Shown here one piece after another: positions 1-13,391 of a stretch of 64,000 bases of DNA (position 1 is its first letter; the number at the start of each line of letters is the position of its first letter). Made by a program: the position numbers and the translations under genes. Under the pieces are notes generated by a model that saw only the letters and a program-made list of their open reading frames with translations, had not been told where the DNA came from and ran no database searches. This stretch comes from Heterotrichella gracilis (Eukaryota; Sar; Xanthophyceae; Tribonematales; Xanthonemataceae): assembly GCA_032358255.1 (NCBI GenBank), contig JAULBX010002889.1, forward strand, positions 1-64,000. The letters run 5' to 3'.

Positions 1-3000
1 TCAAGCACCCCCAACAGTCTTGTGAGCCCGGGTTGGCTCCCTGAATGTGACTGTCAAATAAATCTTGTAAATCTTGTATTGCTGGCGTGTAGATTAGATG
101 CAGACAGGCACTGTAATACAAAAATATTAGTCGCGTATCACCCATGGCACACAGGACCTTACCTGATGTGCAGCCCTGCCCTGCGCTCCGCCAGCTGCGC
201 CTGCATGTCCAGTGCATCATCCAGCAGCGCGTCGTCCCCCTCAATCAGGCTGCGCCGCAGCAGGGCCACGCAGGCGGGCAGGGTGTCCTCCTCAAGCGCG
301 CGCAGCTCGCACTGCAAGCAGATAGAAGAGTTTTACAATGACTTTAAATACAGTTTTGCATGAGAGCAATTCAATCACTACATTTTGAATTAGAGAAAAT
401 ATGCAAAATGTTAAAATCATGGGCGTCCTCCAGCTCACACACCATTTTAAGGCAGAGCAACGGTGTGCGGAGATGGCTGTACTGGCTTATACTGGCCTGT
501 ACAGTGACATTAGGGTGTGGGGGAATCATTACAAATTGCCAATTTGTATGCGCCGCACCTGCAGTGGGCAGGCATCCCGCAGGTACAGCACCCTCCACTG
601 CAGCTCTATCTCTCCAGCTGACCCAGCAAATACGAGCCCTGCCTCTTTCTCCAGACGCACAACCTCTGCCATGCTCCCAGACACAACCCTGCGGGCCTCC
701 TGCAGAGCGGAAAATGGATTTAGAGTAGGTTTAATAAACTCAATATCAGCTTGGCATGGCCAGCGATATTAAATAAAGCAATGCGTGCATTTACTGCAAG
801 GCCACAGCTTTGAAGCTCAAATACTGTGTGGATGGTAATCCTGACGATTGGAGAGCTCAACATTACTGGCATGCAGCGCCAACCATCCCATTGCAGTGCA
901 TGCTGTTCGCACAAGCTTGCAACCCAGCAACATTGAGCACGCTCATTGTTACATTTTTTTCTCCTTGAAAGAACTGGGCTGTAACTCTGTATTTGCCAAT
1001 AATGTGAAGGTACATAACAGCTTAGGGCTTTTTCTAAATTATTCTCTGTATTTGAAATTATTCCTTGTATTTGTCAGTATTGTTTAGTATCATCTGCTAG
1101 CAGTGCAGAGGGTGCACACCTCGGCAAGGTTCTTCATGCGCTGGTTTTTCCAGGGGTCAAGGCGGCGAACAGCTGCCTCAAATTCATCCTCCGGTGGTGC
1201 CTCCAGCACAGCTTGGCCTAATGGCTGCTCAAGCTGCGCAGCGCCATGGTCAGCATTATGGGAGACATCGTCCTGGAGAGGAGCGCACAGGGGTGGGTCA
1301 AGAAAAGCAATGGACTGGCCGTGCACTGCAGGTTCTGTGGCACACTTTCAAAGCAAATTGTCAGATCCTAAGGCACCACTGCCATCTTCAGCTAGCATGC
1401 ATATCCATGTGGTGCCTTGGGCCAGGAGGGCAGGGCAGGGCACACTGTGCCCTGGCGGCGCCTATCACTTCTGCACCGGTGGTACCATTTTATATTAATG
1501 CATATATTTTGGTGCATACAAAAGATCTACAGTGGTATTTTATGTACTGTTGCACACAATTAATGCACCAATTGTACTAGAAGATAAGGCCTGAAGGCTT
1601 CCAGACCCTGCCCATGACGATACCAAGGCATATATGCACAAACTCTGGACATCAGGTAATTGCTTAAGCACTGGAACAGGTTTTTAATTGAAAAGCTGGT
1701 GCACACCTCTTCCTGCTGCTCCTCGTGAGTTTCCTGCGGTTGTGCATGGCCAAGGGCATCAGGTGCATTGATAGGGGCCCTGCCCTCTGACGTCACCCAG
1801 CCCAGGCCCTCAGGTGTGAATTGATACAGCCCACCCACGTGTGTGTCAATGTCCACCACCTACAACCAAGAACATGGTCAGCGAGCGCTATCCAACGTAT
1901 ATTAGAGTTGCAACTTCCATGTATCGTTTCATTACAGGCAAACTTGAGGTGCCTAGGAGTCCCCTTATCGCATACCGAGTGTGAATAATCCCATTAATTA
2001 ATATTGTTAGGAGATCCCTGATTCAGTGAACCGTAGCCACAGGAACTAGCAAATTATTAAATGAACCATTTACAAAGATGACATTGTGGCCATGCCAGCA
2101 GAAACCTCGAGAAGCCAGGTTCATGTCGCACCATGTTTTCACTGATCTTGGCACTTGCAGCAGATCTTGCATTTCCATGGAGAAAAAAGACAAAACTATG
2201 CCTGCAGAGTGAATATCATACGCAGCAGAATGACAATAACTGTCACAACCCCATTCATTCTTCATGTTGATTAGAAATCAAAAACTTGCACGCCTTCAGA
2301 TGAGCGCCTTACCTGCAAATGTTGCAACTGGCGTGCCCAAGCGATGTCGTATCTTGTGTTGTGGCGCTTGAGTAGCACGAGCTCATCCAGTGAACTGTCC
2401 AGACTCTTCATCCATGCCACTGCAAGCTGCTTGCGATTGTGGCTAGGCGTCCCTTGTGAGACTGCGGACATCCACACCCCCAGGCTGCTGGACAGCAGAG
2501 CATTGTATTCTTCAGGAAGGGGAACAGGCTGCATGCTGATCTGGCTGGTGACTGCCACATTGTACAGAGCTGTGCTGGCCTCAAAATATTCTGCTCGAGG
2601 GTTTTCGTTGAGAGCCAGCAGCAGCAGCACGTTCAACAGGCGGGCATTGACCAAGCGCTCAAGTGACAGCAGCTGATGGCGATCACTGCTTCCAATTGCC
2701 CGCTTCAGCCACAACTGGGTGTGGGAGCGATCGAGAAGGAGTTCCCCAATCAGCTGCGCCAACTGTGATGCCTCGCCTTGCACAATTTTCTTCTGTGCAA
2801 GGGTGCATCGGTTGCGCAAGCTGTGAGAAAAGAGGATAATGCTGCCGCTGCTAGCCCTGTGACACAGCGCTAGGCTCTTGGGGAGCACCATGTTATGGAA
2901 ACCTGTGCTGCAGGCTGTCAGCATGATGGCGGCGCTTTCTGCCAGTGCACAGAACTCCAGCGGCTGAATTTCGAGGGGCCTATATGTTGCCCTTGGCCCT

Positions 3001-6000
3001 AGGCGCTGGTGGGTCTCACTCTTCACCTGCAGTGTGTGCAAGTTGGTCTGCCTAATCGCCAGGCAGACATTCATTGCAACCTGCACAACAATGCTGCCAC
3101 ACGCCAAGCGTGGCAGTTCTGCCTGCTGCAACGCTTGTATCATCCACATTGAAGCTGTCAGCAGTGCACGAGTGGCAGCAGGAAGGTATGGCTGCACGCT
3201 GCCAGGTGCGGGGGCTGCAGGTGGCTGATAAGGCATGTCCAGCTTGTCTGGGCAGAGGTAGGGCCTGTACAGAAGGATCTGGGCAGCCGCCTGGACAGTC
3301 AAGGCCTGCGCAATCCCTCCACCTTGCTTCTGCTGATGTTTGAGCACCAATGACTCCAAGCACTGCACTTTTGCTGCATTTCCCTGCGTGCATATGTGGA
3401 CATCAATATGAGCAGCCACCAACTCAGTGGCTATAATACGTCAAACAACTTGTACATTGAATTTAGAATCCATCCTAAGTGGACCTTATTGAGGTTTACT
3501 ACAGCAGGGACGTGGACCGTGGCAGACATCAGTGGAAAATTAGCGTACGCAAAAGGCATGTTGCACAATCCAAATCTGCACCTAATAAAGCATGGCATTG
3601 GGTGATTGAGGATGCAAGAGTACATTGAATGCAGACACTACATTGCAATATCATATGATAAAGATGTATAAAAGTGGCTATTTTGTGAATATCAGTCTGA
3701 GATTTAAAATACAAGTTAAATCTCAACCTTAAAAGGACCCTTGGTACATCTGTCCCAGTGATCCCTGGTAGTGCCCGCCTGTGCGGCGGCTGCGTTATTA
3801 CGTCGACTGATCACGTGATCCCGACGACAAGATGCAGGTGCGTCGTACCTTTGCTGCATCCCTCAGGTGCAGTGCATCAAGGACATTTCTCTTGCTCAGG
3901 TCCAGCGGAAACAGGAGTCTTCCCAGCTCCTCCAGGCAGTTCTGCTTGGATGCCTCGGATGAAATGGAGTAGAATGCCGCTTGCTTGCTGGGCAAATCAG
4001 TGCTGGCGAGGAGGTGAAGGGAGAGCGCATCCAACCACCATAGCAAGAAGCCTACCTTTTGCTTTGAAGTCAGGGCCAGGCTCTCCTCCACTGGGACTGA
4101 GACACTGTTGTCTTCACTCCAAGCAGTCTGACTCCTGGCAGCTGAGAGAGGCTGGAGCATGCCCTTCCTTGTAAGCTGGCTGTACAAGGCTTCCATTGAC
4201 TGTGCCACGGTTTTTGCTATGCCAGCAACCGTCAACTTCCAGAACTGGGCAGCATGCCCAGCAAAGTCAGCTGTGCGCATCTCCTGGGACTGCGAGCGTC
4301 TGCGGAACCAGCCGTGCTTGTCGTGCATGCTGGAGTATGCTAAAAATGTGCATGTATGGCCGCTTGGGATCCCGTGTCACTCCAAGCAGCTGCTTTACTC
4401 CCTGTAACAGTGAAATTTAAGTGAGCTGTGTGATTTGCAATGTGGAGCAATGGCAGTTTAAATGGTGTCCTTACATGAAAGTTGAAGGTATTCCAATGCC
4501 AGCATCACATGATTCACATGTTGCCTATTATTTTTTATTTTCCTTTATTCTTTATTTATTTCATTAGATTTTCTTGATTGCGCAGCTGACTGCCAGAGAA
4601 CACATGCAACTATCTTCCGGCGTTATTAATGTGCAATCCTTTACCAATCTCGCAGATTACGTCACTGAACCTGTTTTCCCTCCGTCCTAAACCAGCGCTG
4701 AATTCGTTCATCATGATGCTGGCATGTATGGAACGCTGTCATCACATCACACCTAGCATTGTTTTACATTCTAATCACCCCTGCATGGCAATGCGCACCT
4801 GCACGTAGCTTGCATCAGCAGAGCCTTCCCGGTCTGTGGCCAGGCAGTCCAATGTGCGCAGCACCTCCTTGATCATGGCCTGCACCTTGGGCCAATGGTG
4901 CTCCATGACCTGCCACACCTCCTGCTGCAGCCCACCCCCTGCCAGTGTCTGATGAGTTTCCTGGCAAGCACGCCGCACAGCTACCATCGACACCACAAGC
5001 TGCAGTGCAACACTGCAGCTCTCTGTGGCCTGCTTCAAAGCGCTGCTCAACGTGCTGCCTGCTACATGGAACGGTATGGTGCTGCTTACAGTACCCATGA
5101 GAAGCAGGACTTGCGCCATGATCCTGCTGCTATTGAACTCGGCTTGGTGCTGGAGCTGCAGATTGTTGTGGAGCGGCTCCTCTGTCATCTGCACAATGTG
5201 CTCCAGCACTGCTGCAATGGAAGGGCTGAGTTGCACCGCAGAGGAGTGAATGATGTTCCAAGGCTTGAGCTCCTCCCATGCGAGCTGCACAAGACACCTG
5301 ACTGCCTGCAGGGTTTCCCCGTGTGCCTCTGACATGTTGGCTGCCCCCAGCAGATCCCCTTTGCACTGGCACAGCTCTGCTGCACGGCCATGGTTGCCTG
5401 CCTGTGCCTCCAGTTCAATCACCTGAGGAGTGTTGAAATCTGGTTGTATGGGTGTATATACCACAGTATGGTGGCACATGTACTGTCCACATGCAAGGCA
5501 ATGAAACACTGGTGTGGGCGGCAGTAGGGTATTACAATGCAAGCAAGGCACTGCACAACGCGAGGGCTATGCTACAAGCAAGGTTTGCATGTGCTCAGTA
5601 AGGTTTGTATCAGTACCTCGTCGTAGTATTCTCTGTTCTCAAGGAACTGGATCCTCTTTTCATGCAGGGGGAATTGCTTCACAAACTGCAGCATTGCCTC
5701 CCTATCCTGTTTTGTGTGGTAGAAGCTTGCTGCCTTCTGGTAGAAAGGAGGAGCTAGTTCATTCCACATATCGGGCCCTGAAAGATTAAACCATAAATCA
5801 ATAGTCGGTTGGCACTGAGACCTTCATCACATCAAAATGATGCGCCTTTGAAGATGGATAGCTATGGGGGGTGATTGTAGCCTGTCCAGGACTACGGCGT
5901 AGTGCCCCCAACATTTGCACCATACTACCTGAACCTCCCCCCGATTTTTTCAAAACTTCTGAGTATAATTGTTTGCAGTCTTAATAAAATTCCGCTTTTA

Positions 6001-9000
6001 TCTTTGCTATGCGCACCACACATTACTCAGCAAGTTGCATGCATTAGGTTGAAATCTCCCATTTCAAAATTGGCTGAAGTCATCAAATGGGTGCGTAAAT
6101 CAGCATGATCAGAACTGCACCTGCGTCTCCATTCTTCCAGTCTTCCAGCAAGGTGCAGCCTAGATGAAAAAGATGTCCTGTTCTGCATGCTTCAAGCGCC
6201 TTGGAGTATTCCCCTGCAATTGCCAGCAACCCATGTAAACGTGTGCATGATATTATCCAAAACCAGCGCATGGGGCATGCACATGTTGGTCATTCCAAAA
6301 CTGAGTTGGACCAACGGACAATTAAGTGTTGTCGACACACAAATGTGAGTGCCACAGTACTGGCAATCCACGCTGCAATGTTCTGAAGGATAAGGTGATT
6401 GTTTTAAAATTTTGTAATCATGTAATCATGCAATCCCAAGCAAATAAATCCACTGGGCACATTATTAATCTCAAGAATAATTATTCTTATTAAATCCATG
6501 TAAATGCACCACTTGGGTGATGTGCAAAACCAGCGCATGCAGCAGTCCCACTCAGTACAGTCTGTAAATTGTAATATTGTTGCATTGATTTGAACCATGT
6601 GCACTAATCCTAGCTGAACCTACCCGCATTGCTCCAGGCCGCTGCCGCCTGGTCCCAGCACTTGCTGCGCTCAAAGAGCTGCGCTGCCCTTGAAAAAGCT
6701 GGTGGGTGGATCTGCAGGCAAGTGGCACCTGCCTCCTTGTACCTTGCAGCTTGCTCCAGGCAGTTGGCAGCATACGTGAGAATCCGCTGCAGCTGTGATC
6801 CGCTCTTTTCTGTCAGGGACAGGAACTTATCAGCGGCTTTTGAAAACAGCCCTGGAGCTGCGCCTGGGTTGGCTCTGTGGGCATTGTGCCGCAATTGCAG
6901 TCCCTGCGGTAAGAGGGGCACAATGGGATAACATTGATAGCTTCCCTCCCATCCCCAGCAAAACATATGCAAATTTATGGCATTTTCTTTGCAAATTTTG
7001 TGGCAGCTAGAAAATAATTGAAATATACTACAAGCAAAATCGATGTAATGTGCCCTATCAGCCGATGCAATACTAGATACTGCAAACTGTAGCAGTGCAT
7101 GCCATGCCATACCTCCGACAATCCCACATAGAATGCATCCCCGGCTTTCGCAAAGTACAGCCTGGCGGGTCCGTACTGCCCCGCTTCAAGGAGCTCCAGG
7201 CCCTTGGCACGCCACTCCTCTGGGCTGGAATTCTTGGTGAGCATTGCCTTCATGCTGTCATCCAGAGCTTTCACCTCTATCAGCCTCTGGTTCAGCCACA
7301 GGTCGCGCATGGGCATGCTGTTCTCAGGGCTGCACACAAGAATGCGCACAGTCACCCGCCAATACTATGGATATTTGGCATCTAGGGATGCACACCTTGG
7401 AGGAACAGTCATGTAGGGAGTTGAATTAAGGAGGATTTCACCGTAATGCACATGAAAGCAGCACCCAGGATCATTGTGATAATACCAGAGGGTCTCTACA
7501 TTTTTTAATATGATAAACTTGCGCAAAGAATAATTTTGCGCACAAACTGCTCTGAAAATCAAAGCATCATTGATGCTTACAGGTCCTGTGAATTATCGTT
7601 GCTCACTCTGTGCAGTGCATGCAAGGAATCCTGGTTTACAATATTACCACCCCTGATGCATGTCATCATACCTCTCTTCCACAAACACCAACACCTGTTT
7701 GGTCCTGGTGACCGCCACATACAGCTGTTTGCATTCCCCCAACAAACCGTCATGCTTCGCCCGTTCAAACTTGGGTCCCACATACTGGCTGCCATTGTAA
7801 TCCATGGTGGCATCTATTTCCATCTCATGCATGTAGGTGTACAGTAGCCGCCACTCATTTTTCAGGAGGGAGTCAGTGAAAAAGTTGTAGATCAGGACAT
7901 CCTGTTACAGATACAAAAAGAGGTATTTCACACGATGTCAAGTGCGACGGCCAGATGACGCCATTCCTGCGGCTCATGGCAGGCGTAGCTAACTGCAGTC
8001 AACTTGGCACAATATGCACAATATGTATTGGTGGATCAGCTCATAACAATCATCAAATATTAGAGTAAATTAGGGCAATGGAATGTTTTGAAAGCCAGCA
8101 CAGACTAAACATGTATGCCAATCCATACACTGATTGTCATGCACAGGGAGAGTCCATGTTTTTACAAGGAAAATTCCGTTGGTGTACATTTGTAGGCTGT
8201 CACAATTGATCGGGTGCAATAATTTTGACCTCCGTACTCCTAGCACAATATGCATTTCTCCATGCTCACCTGGAACTCCAATCCTTTGCATTCAAAAATT
8301 GTCAGCACCAGTGCTCTGTTCCCAATCTCATCCCGCAGCCGTAGTTTTGTGGACTCGTTCCGCACCAGAATCACCTGCTCAGCGCCAAACTGACAGCCCC
8401 CAGTGCCTGCAGCACCAAATTGATGTATGTTAATGACGCTGTAAATGAAATCTCAGGCTGTCAAGTTGCCGTCTGGCCCTCCAGATTGATGCAGTAATGA
8501 ATTTGTATGACAGACACACCGCATATGCAAGCTTTTCTCAGGATTATGGAACTCAACACATCACCAACTGCCAATTGTTGTTCAGCTGATAGGCAGCCAG
8601 AACTTCAATTCGTATCCTGGCACGTAGCTGGTCCAGGACTGCTTTTCTGGGTTGCACTTACCAATGGCATTTGAGCCTGTGAACATCTGCTGCAACAGTG
8701 GGTCCTTGTCCTCGTTGCTGGTGAGGAAGACCGGTTTCATGCCCATGAAATTTGAGCTCTCGTCTGCCAACTTGTCGAGGCCTGCAGGGAGAGCAATGCT
8801 AATTCCATAAACTGTCCCACTGATGTGGTGCCACCCGCCAGGGATGCAAATGGTGTACATAGTCATCACATCAACATGCATTGACATGGCCTTCGAGGTC
8901 TGCAAGTTGCAGAGTGACGTCACTCTGTACAGGAAACACACCGTGAGGGAAGTAGTGCAGCTGTAAGTGCACCAACGAGTTTGCAAGCTGTGTGATCCCC

Positions 9001-12000
9001 ATGTGAGTACGGAAGTTGCAGGTCAGCTGGAAGAGGCCCAGCATGGCAGGTGCTTTGACTTTGTTGTCTTGTGCCAGAAGTCGATTTGAGTTGACTCTGG
9101 ATGGGACATTAGGCTCCTGCATCATGAATTGGTTATATGTTTAGGCGTCAGATGAGACATTCTGCATATCAGCATTGTACTTTCAATGAATGACAAATCA
9201 CTACTCCCTAGGGCCACCGTAAAGTTTAGGATTATATGCATACAGTATATATGTATCCAGGTTTGCACTCCGCAACAATCTTCACCAGTGATCCTGCAGT
9301 ACTGTCACCCATGGAGGATAAGTTATCGTAGTGACCACATTACGACCATGGGTACCCTATACCCTTATCCCCAAACCCCAAACCCTAAACCCTACCACGT
9401 ACTTACCAAGGAGCCGTGCAGGAACAGCCTGTAGAACATGGCCCGTACGTCTTCAAACCGGAAGTTCACCCCCCGCCCAATGGTCTGAGCAGTGTCGCCG
9501 GCTATCACAAAGCCCTCCTCCACATTACAGCACAGGAACCTGACGGTGAGCAGCATTCACAGCTCAAACATGCGCTAGAGTGAGAATGGGTTCTGGTTGA
9601 AAATATATGGTCACCTCGGTCTGTCCAACTAGGAAAAGGTTGTGAAGGTTTTATACTTGTTCCTCATCAATAGATTTGCAAGTAAGCAAGTTGCGTGCAC
9701 CCATTGATTGTGTGGCAAAACTGAAATCATTTCCGCAACCGGATGGCTGAGGAATTGCTCCACTGCAAGCTGCTGCTGACTTGCATCGGTTGGCTGCTCG
9801 CCAAGGGCAGTGGTAAACCAGTTTGCCAGGTCAGGGAATTTCTGTCCAAACTCCTCAAAGCAGCTGCCAAAGTGGCGCACTGCAATGGCAGTATCAAGGG
9901 GCACTGATTGTGCTGGCAGGTCATCCAGAATGATGCTGGTAAATGTGGCCACTGACCTCATTTCCTCAAGGAAAAGGGTACTGAAGTACTCGACCAGTTT
10001 TGGCGCATCCTTGTTTAGTACCTCCATTTGCCTGGAATGTGCTGTGTGGTCCTCGACAAGCTGTTGGATGCTGGTCAGTCTGGTGAGGTGTTCCAGGGCT
10101 AGCTGAAGGCCTGTGAACCCGTTGGAAGCTGCAAATAGCCGCTTTGCCCGCGACTTGATGTACAGACGCCCAGCAGGCCCTTCAGTGTTGAGCTTGTCCT
10201 CGGAGCCTGTAGATGGGAGTGTACACGTTAGTGGAGAGGGCTTCAGTAAGCATATACTCTTTTTCTGTACATTGATTTATAGGAAATGTTTGCGCTGGAA
10301 GGCTGTAGCAAATCCACACTAAGCTGATATTTTACAGCGCTGTTATCGTCTTCGTATTCTTTTTATTCTAAATTTCAATAGCCCAACAGGTTGACCATGG
10401 CATTTGTAATTTTTTTCTACCTGTAGGTTTATATATTTATTATTATTTTACCCTACATGAATGGTACCCCAGGTAGGTGGGTGTCCAACAAGGTAGCGAC
10501 TGTGCCAAGGCTGACTGTACACTCACCCACAAGCACCAAGTCTCCTGCACGCAGGTTGGCAGGCAGTCCACCAATGCCACTGAGTCTCCAAGCACCAGGC
10601 GCATCCCTGACACAGTCAGCAAAAGAAGCAGCTTCTGATTCCAACAGCATCATGCACCTGCAGAACATGAGCATGAACGGCGGTCTTAGCACATGCCCAC
10701 CCTGCGTCAACGGCAATAATGCCACATGCATGCATATATATTGTTATTAATGAGGCTACTGGTACTGGCCTGCCCCTAAACACCACCACAGGCCATTCAA
10801 TGGAGCAGTGCAGTGCAGTGCAGCGCAGTGCAATCTATTTACCATGATACAATGGAGCTAATATAACCAGATGTACACATGCACTGTAACAACTCATATA
10901 CGTAGGTATGATATGTAACATTGGCTGTGCTGTGCAGACATGTTTTAGACCACGGCAACTTGCAATCCTGGATCATGATTCCCCAGTGTTGGCACTAAGC
11001 TATCTTGTTTCTTTCTATGCATACATTTGCCCTGAAGGCACAATGTCATTCAAAGCATTTCATGGTCAAGCACAGCAGGTGCGTCAGGAGGGCTGGGCTG
11101 AGCATCGCACCTCAGCGCAACCTCCTGCATGGCAACGTTTGTCGGTGCGCATAGCAGGGATCGGTTCTGGCAGCTGCCAAGCAGCACAAGGAGACTGGCA
11201 ATAGTGGTGGTCTTGGCAGTCCCGGGAGGGCCCTGCCGCAATTAAAAAGCGGAAGCAAATTCTGACTTTGAAGCATGCATTGCACGTCACTCATAATTCA
11301 ATATTATGTTTACTGAGTGTGTAGTGCACATTGCGCAATGACAGTCATATATGGCAGGTCATTGCCAAGGGGTAAAAATGGTGCATACAAATTGAAAACA
11401 GAGGAAGGCTACAGGAGTTCACCATTGCAGTTGGAAGCACTTATGGACACAACATAAACGTCATCACTACCTGAAGTGCATCTGTGTAAAACGTGATTCA
11501 GTCAGAGACAACACACCTGGATCAGCTGGATGCGGTCACCGTTCCAGGGGGCATAGTTGCGCCTGAAGGTGTCGATGACCACCGCCTTCTGGGACTCATT
11601 CAGCACGGCACCGCTGTCCAGGTAGTCCCTCACCAGCTGCAAAGCACCTCCAATCTGGTAGGGAATTGTATTCCCCAGGTGGTGTGGTGCACCTTGCCCT
11701 GTCAGCATCTCTGCAATCCACTGCGGGTGCTTGCTCCCTGGGGTCTTCATCTCCTGCAGGGCGCTCCATGCCCGCATGGTGGTTGCCAGGCTGTCCAGCA
11801 GCGTGATCTGCCATGCGGAGGAGCTGTTGGCAGATGCTGCTGCTGCGCCTCCCGTCTTGCTGCTGGTATTGGCGCACATGAGGATGTCAACGCTGTCCGC
11901 TGCATCCCCGTTGTCAGGCGATGCCTTGCCCCTCACCAAGCCCAGCGCGTACTGCGTGCCAGGCTGTTTGAAGTCGTCCAAATCTGCGACTGTCCTATTG

Positions 12001-13391
12001 CAAACCAGCACGAGGTCTGTGGGCTTGACCTGGTGCGGGAAGCTGTTGATGGCCTGGAGCTCCAAACCGCTGTCGCTGAACTGCTGCGCTGCCAGGCTTG
12101 CTCTGACCACTATAAATCCTGCCTTGGTCTTGGCTGGGTCGTCATTGTTTGCTAGCATTTCCCCAAACGCCTCGCAAGTGGGGAGTGTGTGAAGGCCCAG
12201 TACTGACTGCTGCACTGACGCTCTCGTCTCCTCAAGAAGTGAAGAGAGGAATGTGCTGGCATACTGCTTGCAGTTTTTGGAATGTGGGCGGTATTTCCTG
12301 CAGCAATAAACCATAGATCACAGCAACATACAGCCTTCTCACTGAGGTGACAGCTGATGTCGTGATTTGCATGGCATGTACCGGCCGGTCCTCGACTTAA
12401 TTTCTTCTTAAAAACTACAATTACATATATAAATATATGTATAATTGTAGTTCACGTTATATTTATAACTTATAATACAAGTTAAGCTGATGAGAAGCTT
12501 GCATGCGCATGCGGGGGCTGCTAACATTGTGGGAAAATTCAATTGGGTTATTTTCAAGTTTGAATCTCACCTCAAGCTTGTACTTCCCCTCATCCATGAT
12601 GTCTTCCAGGCTCCAGCGCAGGACCACATGCTCCACCCTGGCAGTTGCTGTCCCGGGACCTGGTGCAGCGTTTGTGGTGCTCTGGCTGTCTTGCACATTC
12701 ACAGACAGCCCAAAAGTGTTATCATGCAACAGTTTTTTGATGGCCGCTGTCAACAGCACCTGCACCACAACCAGTGGTGCTGTTATAGTGCACCATCATT
12801 AATATTCTGGTGCGCAATTACCGCAAGTTGGATAATATGGCGCACAATATTACTGACAACAGAGGAATGGTGCCAGATTACCCATGACATCACATACACA
12901 GATAGCTTCCAGCTTGAATTTCACACAAATTGTGAATTCGCTGGTATGTCTGCATATGCATGATGTTTCACATGCGGCTCACCTCCTCAACCTGCACGGG
13001 TGTGCCGGGCGCCAGGTGGGCTTTCAGCATACACAGCCTCCTGTTATCCAAAGAGTACCAGGACTGGCTGTAAGCCACCACCCTGATTGGTGGGAAATCA
13101 TCTGGCTGCAGTTGCCCGCTCTTCAATTGCTGAACAGCATCGGTCAAGCGCTGCCCAAGCCCATGTTTGACAGCTGCTGCAAAGCTCGAGGCGGGTGAAG
13201 CGTTTGCTTGGGACGCAGTGCTCCCTTCTTGTGTCCCTGGCCGAAGAGGCTGCTGTGGCTGCTCGCCTGAATCGAATGCTGCTGGTATTGTGTGGGCTGT
13301 GTATCTGATGTCGTGCACTGACTGCAACGCGGAGACTCGCAAAGGCAGAGACTGTGAAGGGGGCTCCTCCCTCAGCATCATTTCTGCCCAG
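1..13391 (-). CDS. TRANK1/SEN1-like superfamily 1 helicase, partial, many exons
   Basis: Very large SF1 RNA/DNA helicase-like protein; the 3' end lies outside the window. Exons that join in phase (5' to 3'): 13391-12983, 12759-12571, 12297-11517, 11232-11111, 10657-10527, 10206-about 9607, 9539-9407, 9116-8942, 8781-8662, 8406-8270, 7901-7672, 7329-7113, 6903-6624, 6213-6121, 5777-5617, 5422-4799, 4401-3849, 3383-2313, 1859-1707, 1272-1120, 699-559, 311-163. Domains in order: a ParB-like 'YSLDNRRL' segment; a SEN1-type part with LNESQKA, P-loop GPPGTAKTTT, CAPTNVAMQEVA and GDLVLVG; a TRANK1/UvrD part with GDTAQTIGRGVNFRFEDVRA, LTCNFRTH, FGAEQVILVRNE, ECKGLEFQDVLIYNFFTDS and LYVAVTRTKQVLVFVEE; then a long helical C-terminal region resembling that of human TRANK1 (SSPEEWRAKG). 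The first usable ATG is 13381. Odd points: the P-loop reads GTAK instead of GTGK, and the reading frame breaks near 12265, 9620 and 4325, so the gene may be decaying. Family call is firm; function is inferred. Confidence 0.85.
9365..9400. repeat. Telomere-like CCCTAAA motif beside a donor site
   Basis: Short CCCCAAA/CCCTAAA array. On the minus (transcribed) strand it reads TAGGGTTTAGGG and lies a few bases inside the intron after the donor that follows the helicase exon 9539-9407. It is one of about fifteen such interstitial arrays in the window. Confidence 0.8.
10801..10834. repeat. GTGCA microsatellite
   Basis: Imperfect tandem 5-mer (CAGTG repeated about six times) in a helicase intron, between the P-loop exon and the next one. 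Confidence 0.7.

Noticed and set aside
11493-12192. Long plus-strand open frames opposite helicase exon 3
   Set aside because: They are antisense shadows of the minus-strand exon with clear helicase-family sequence.
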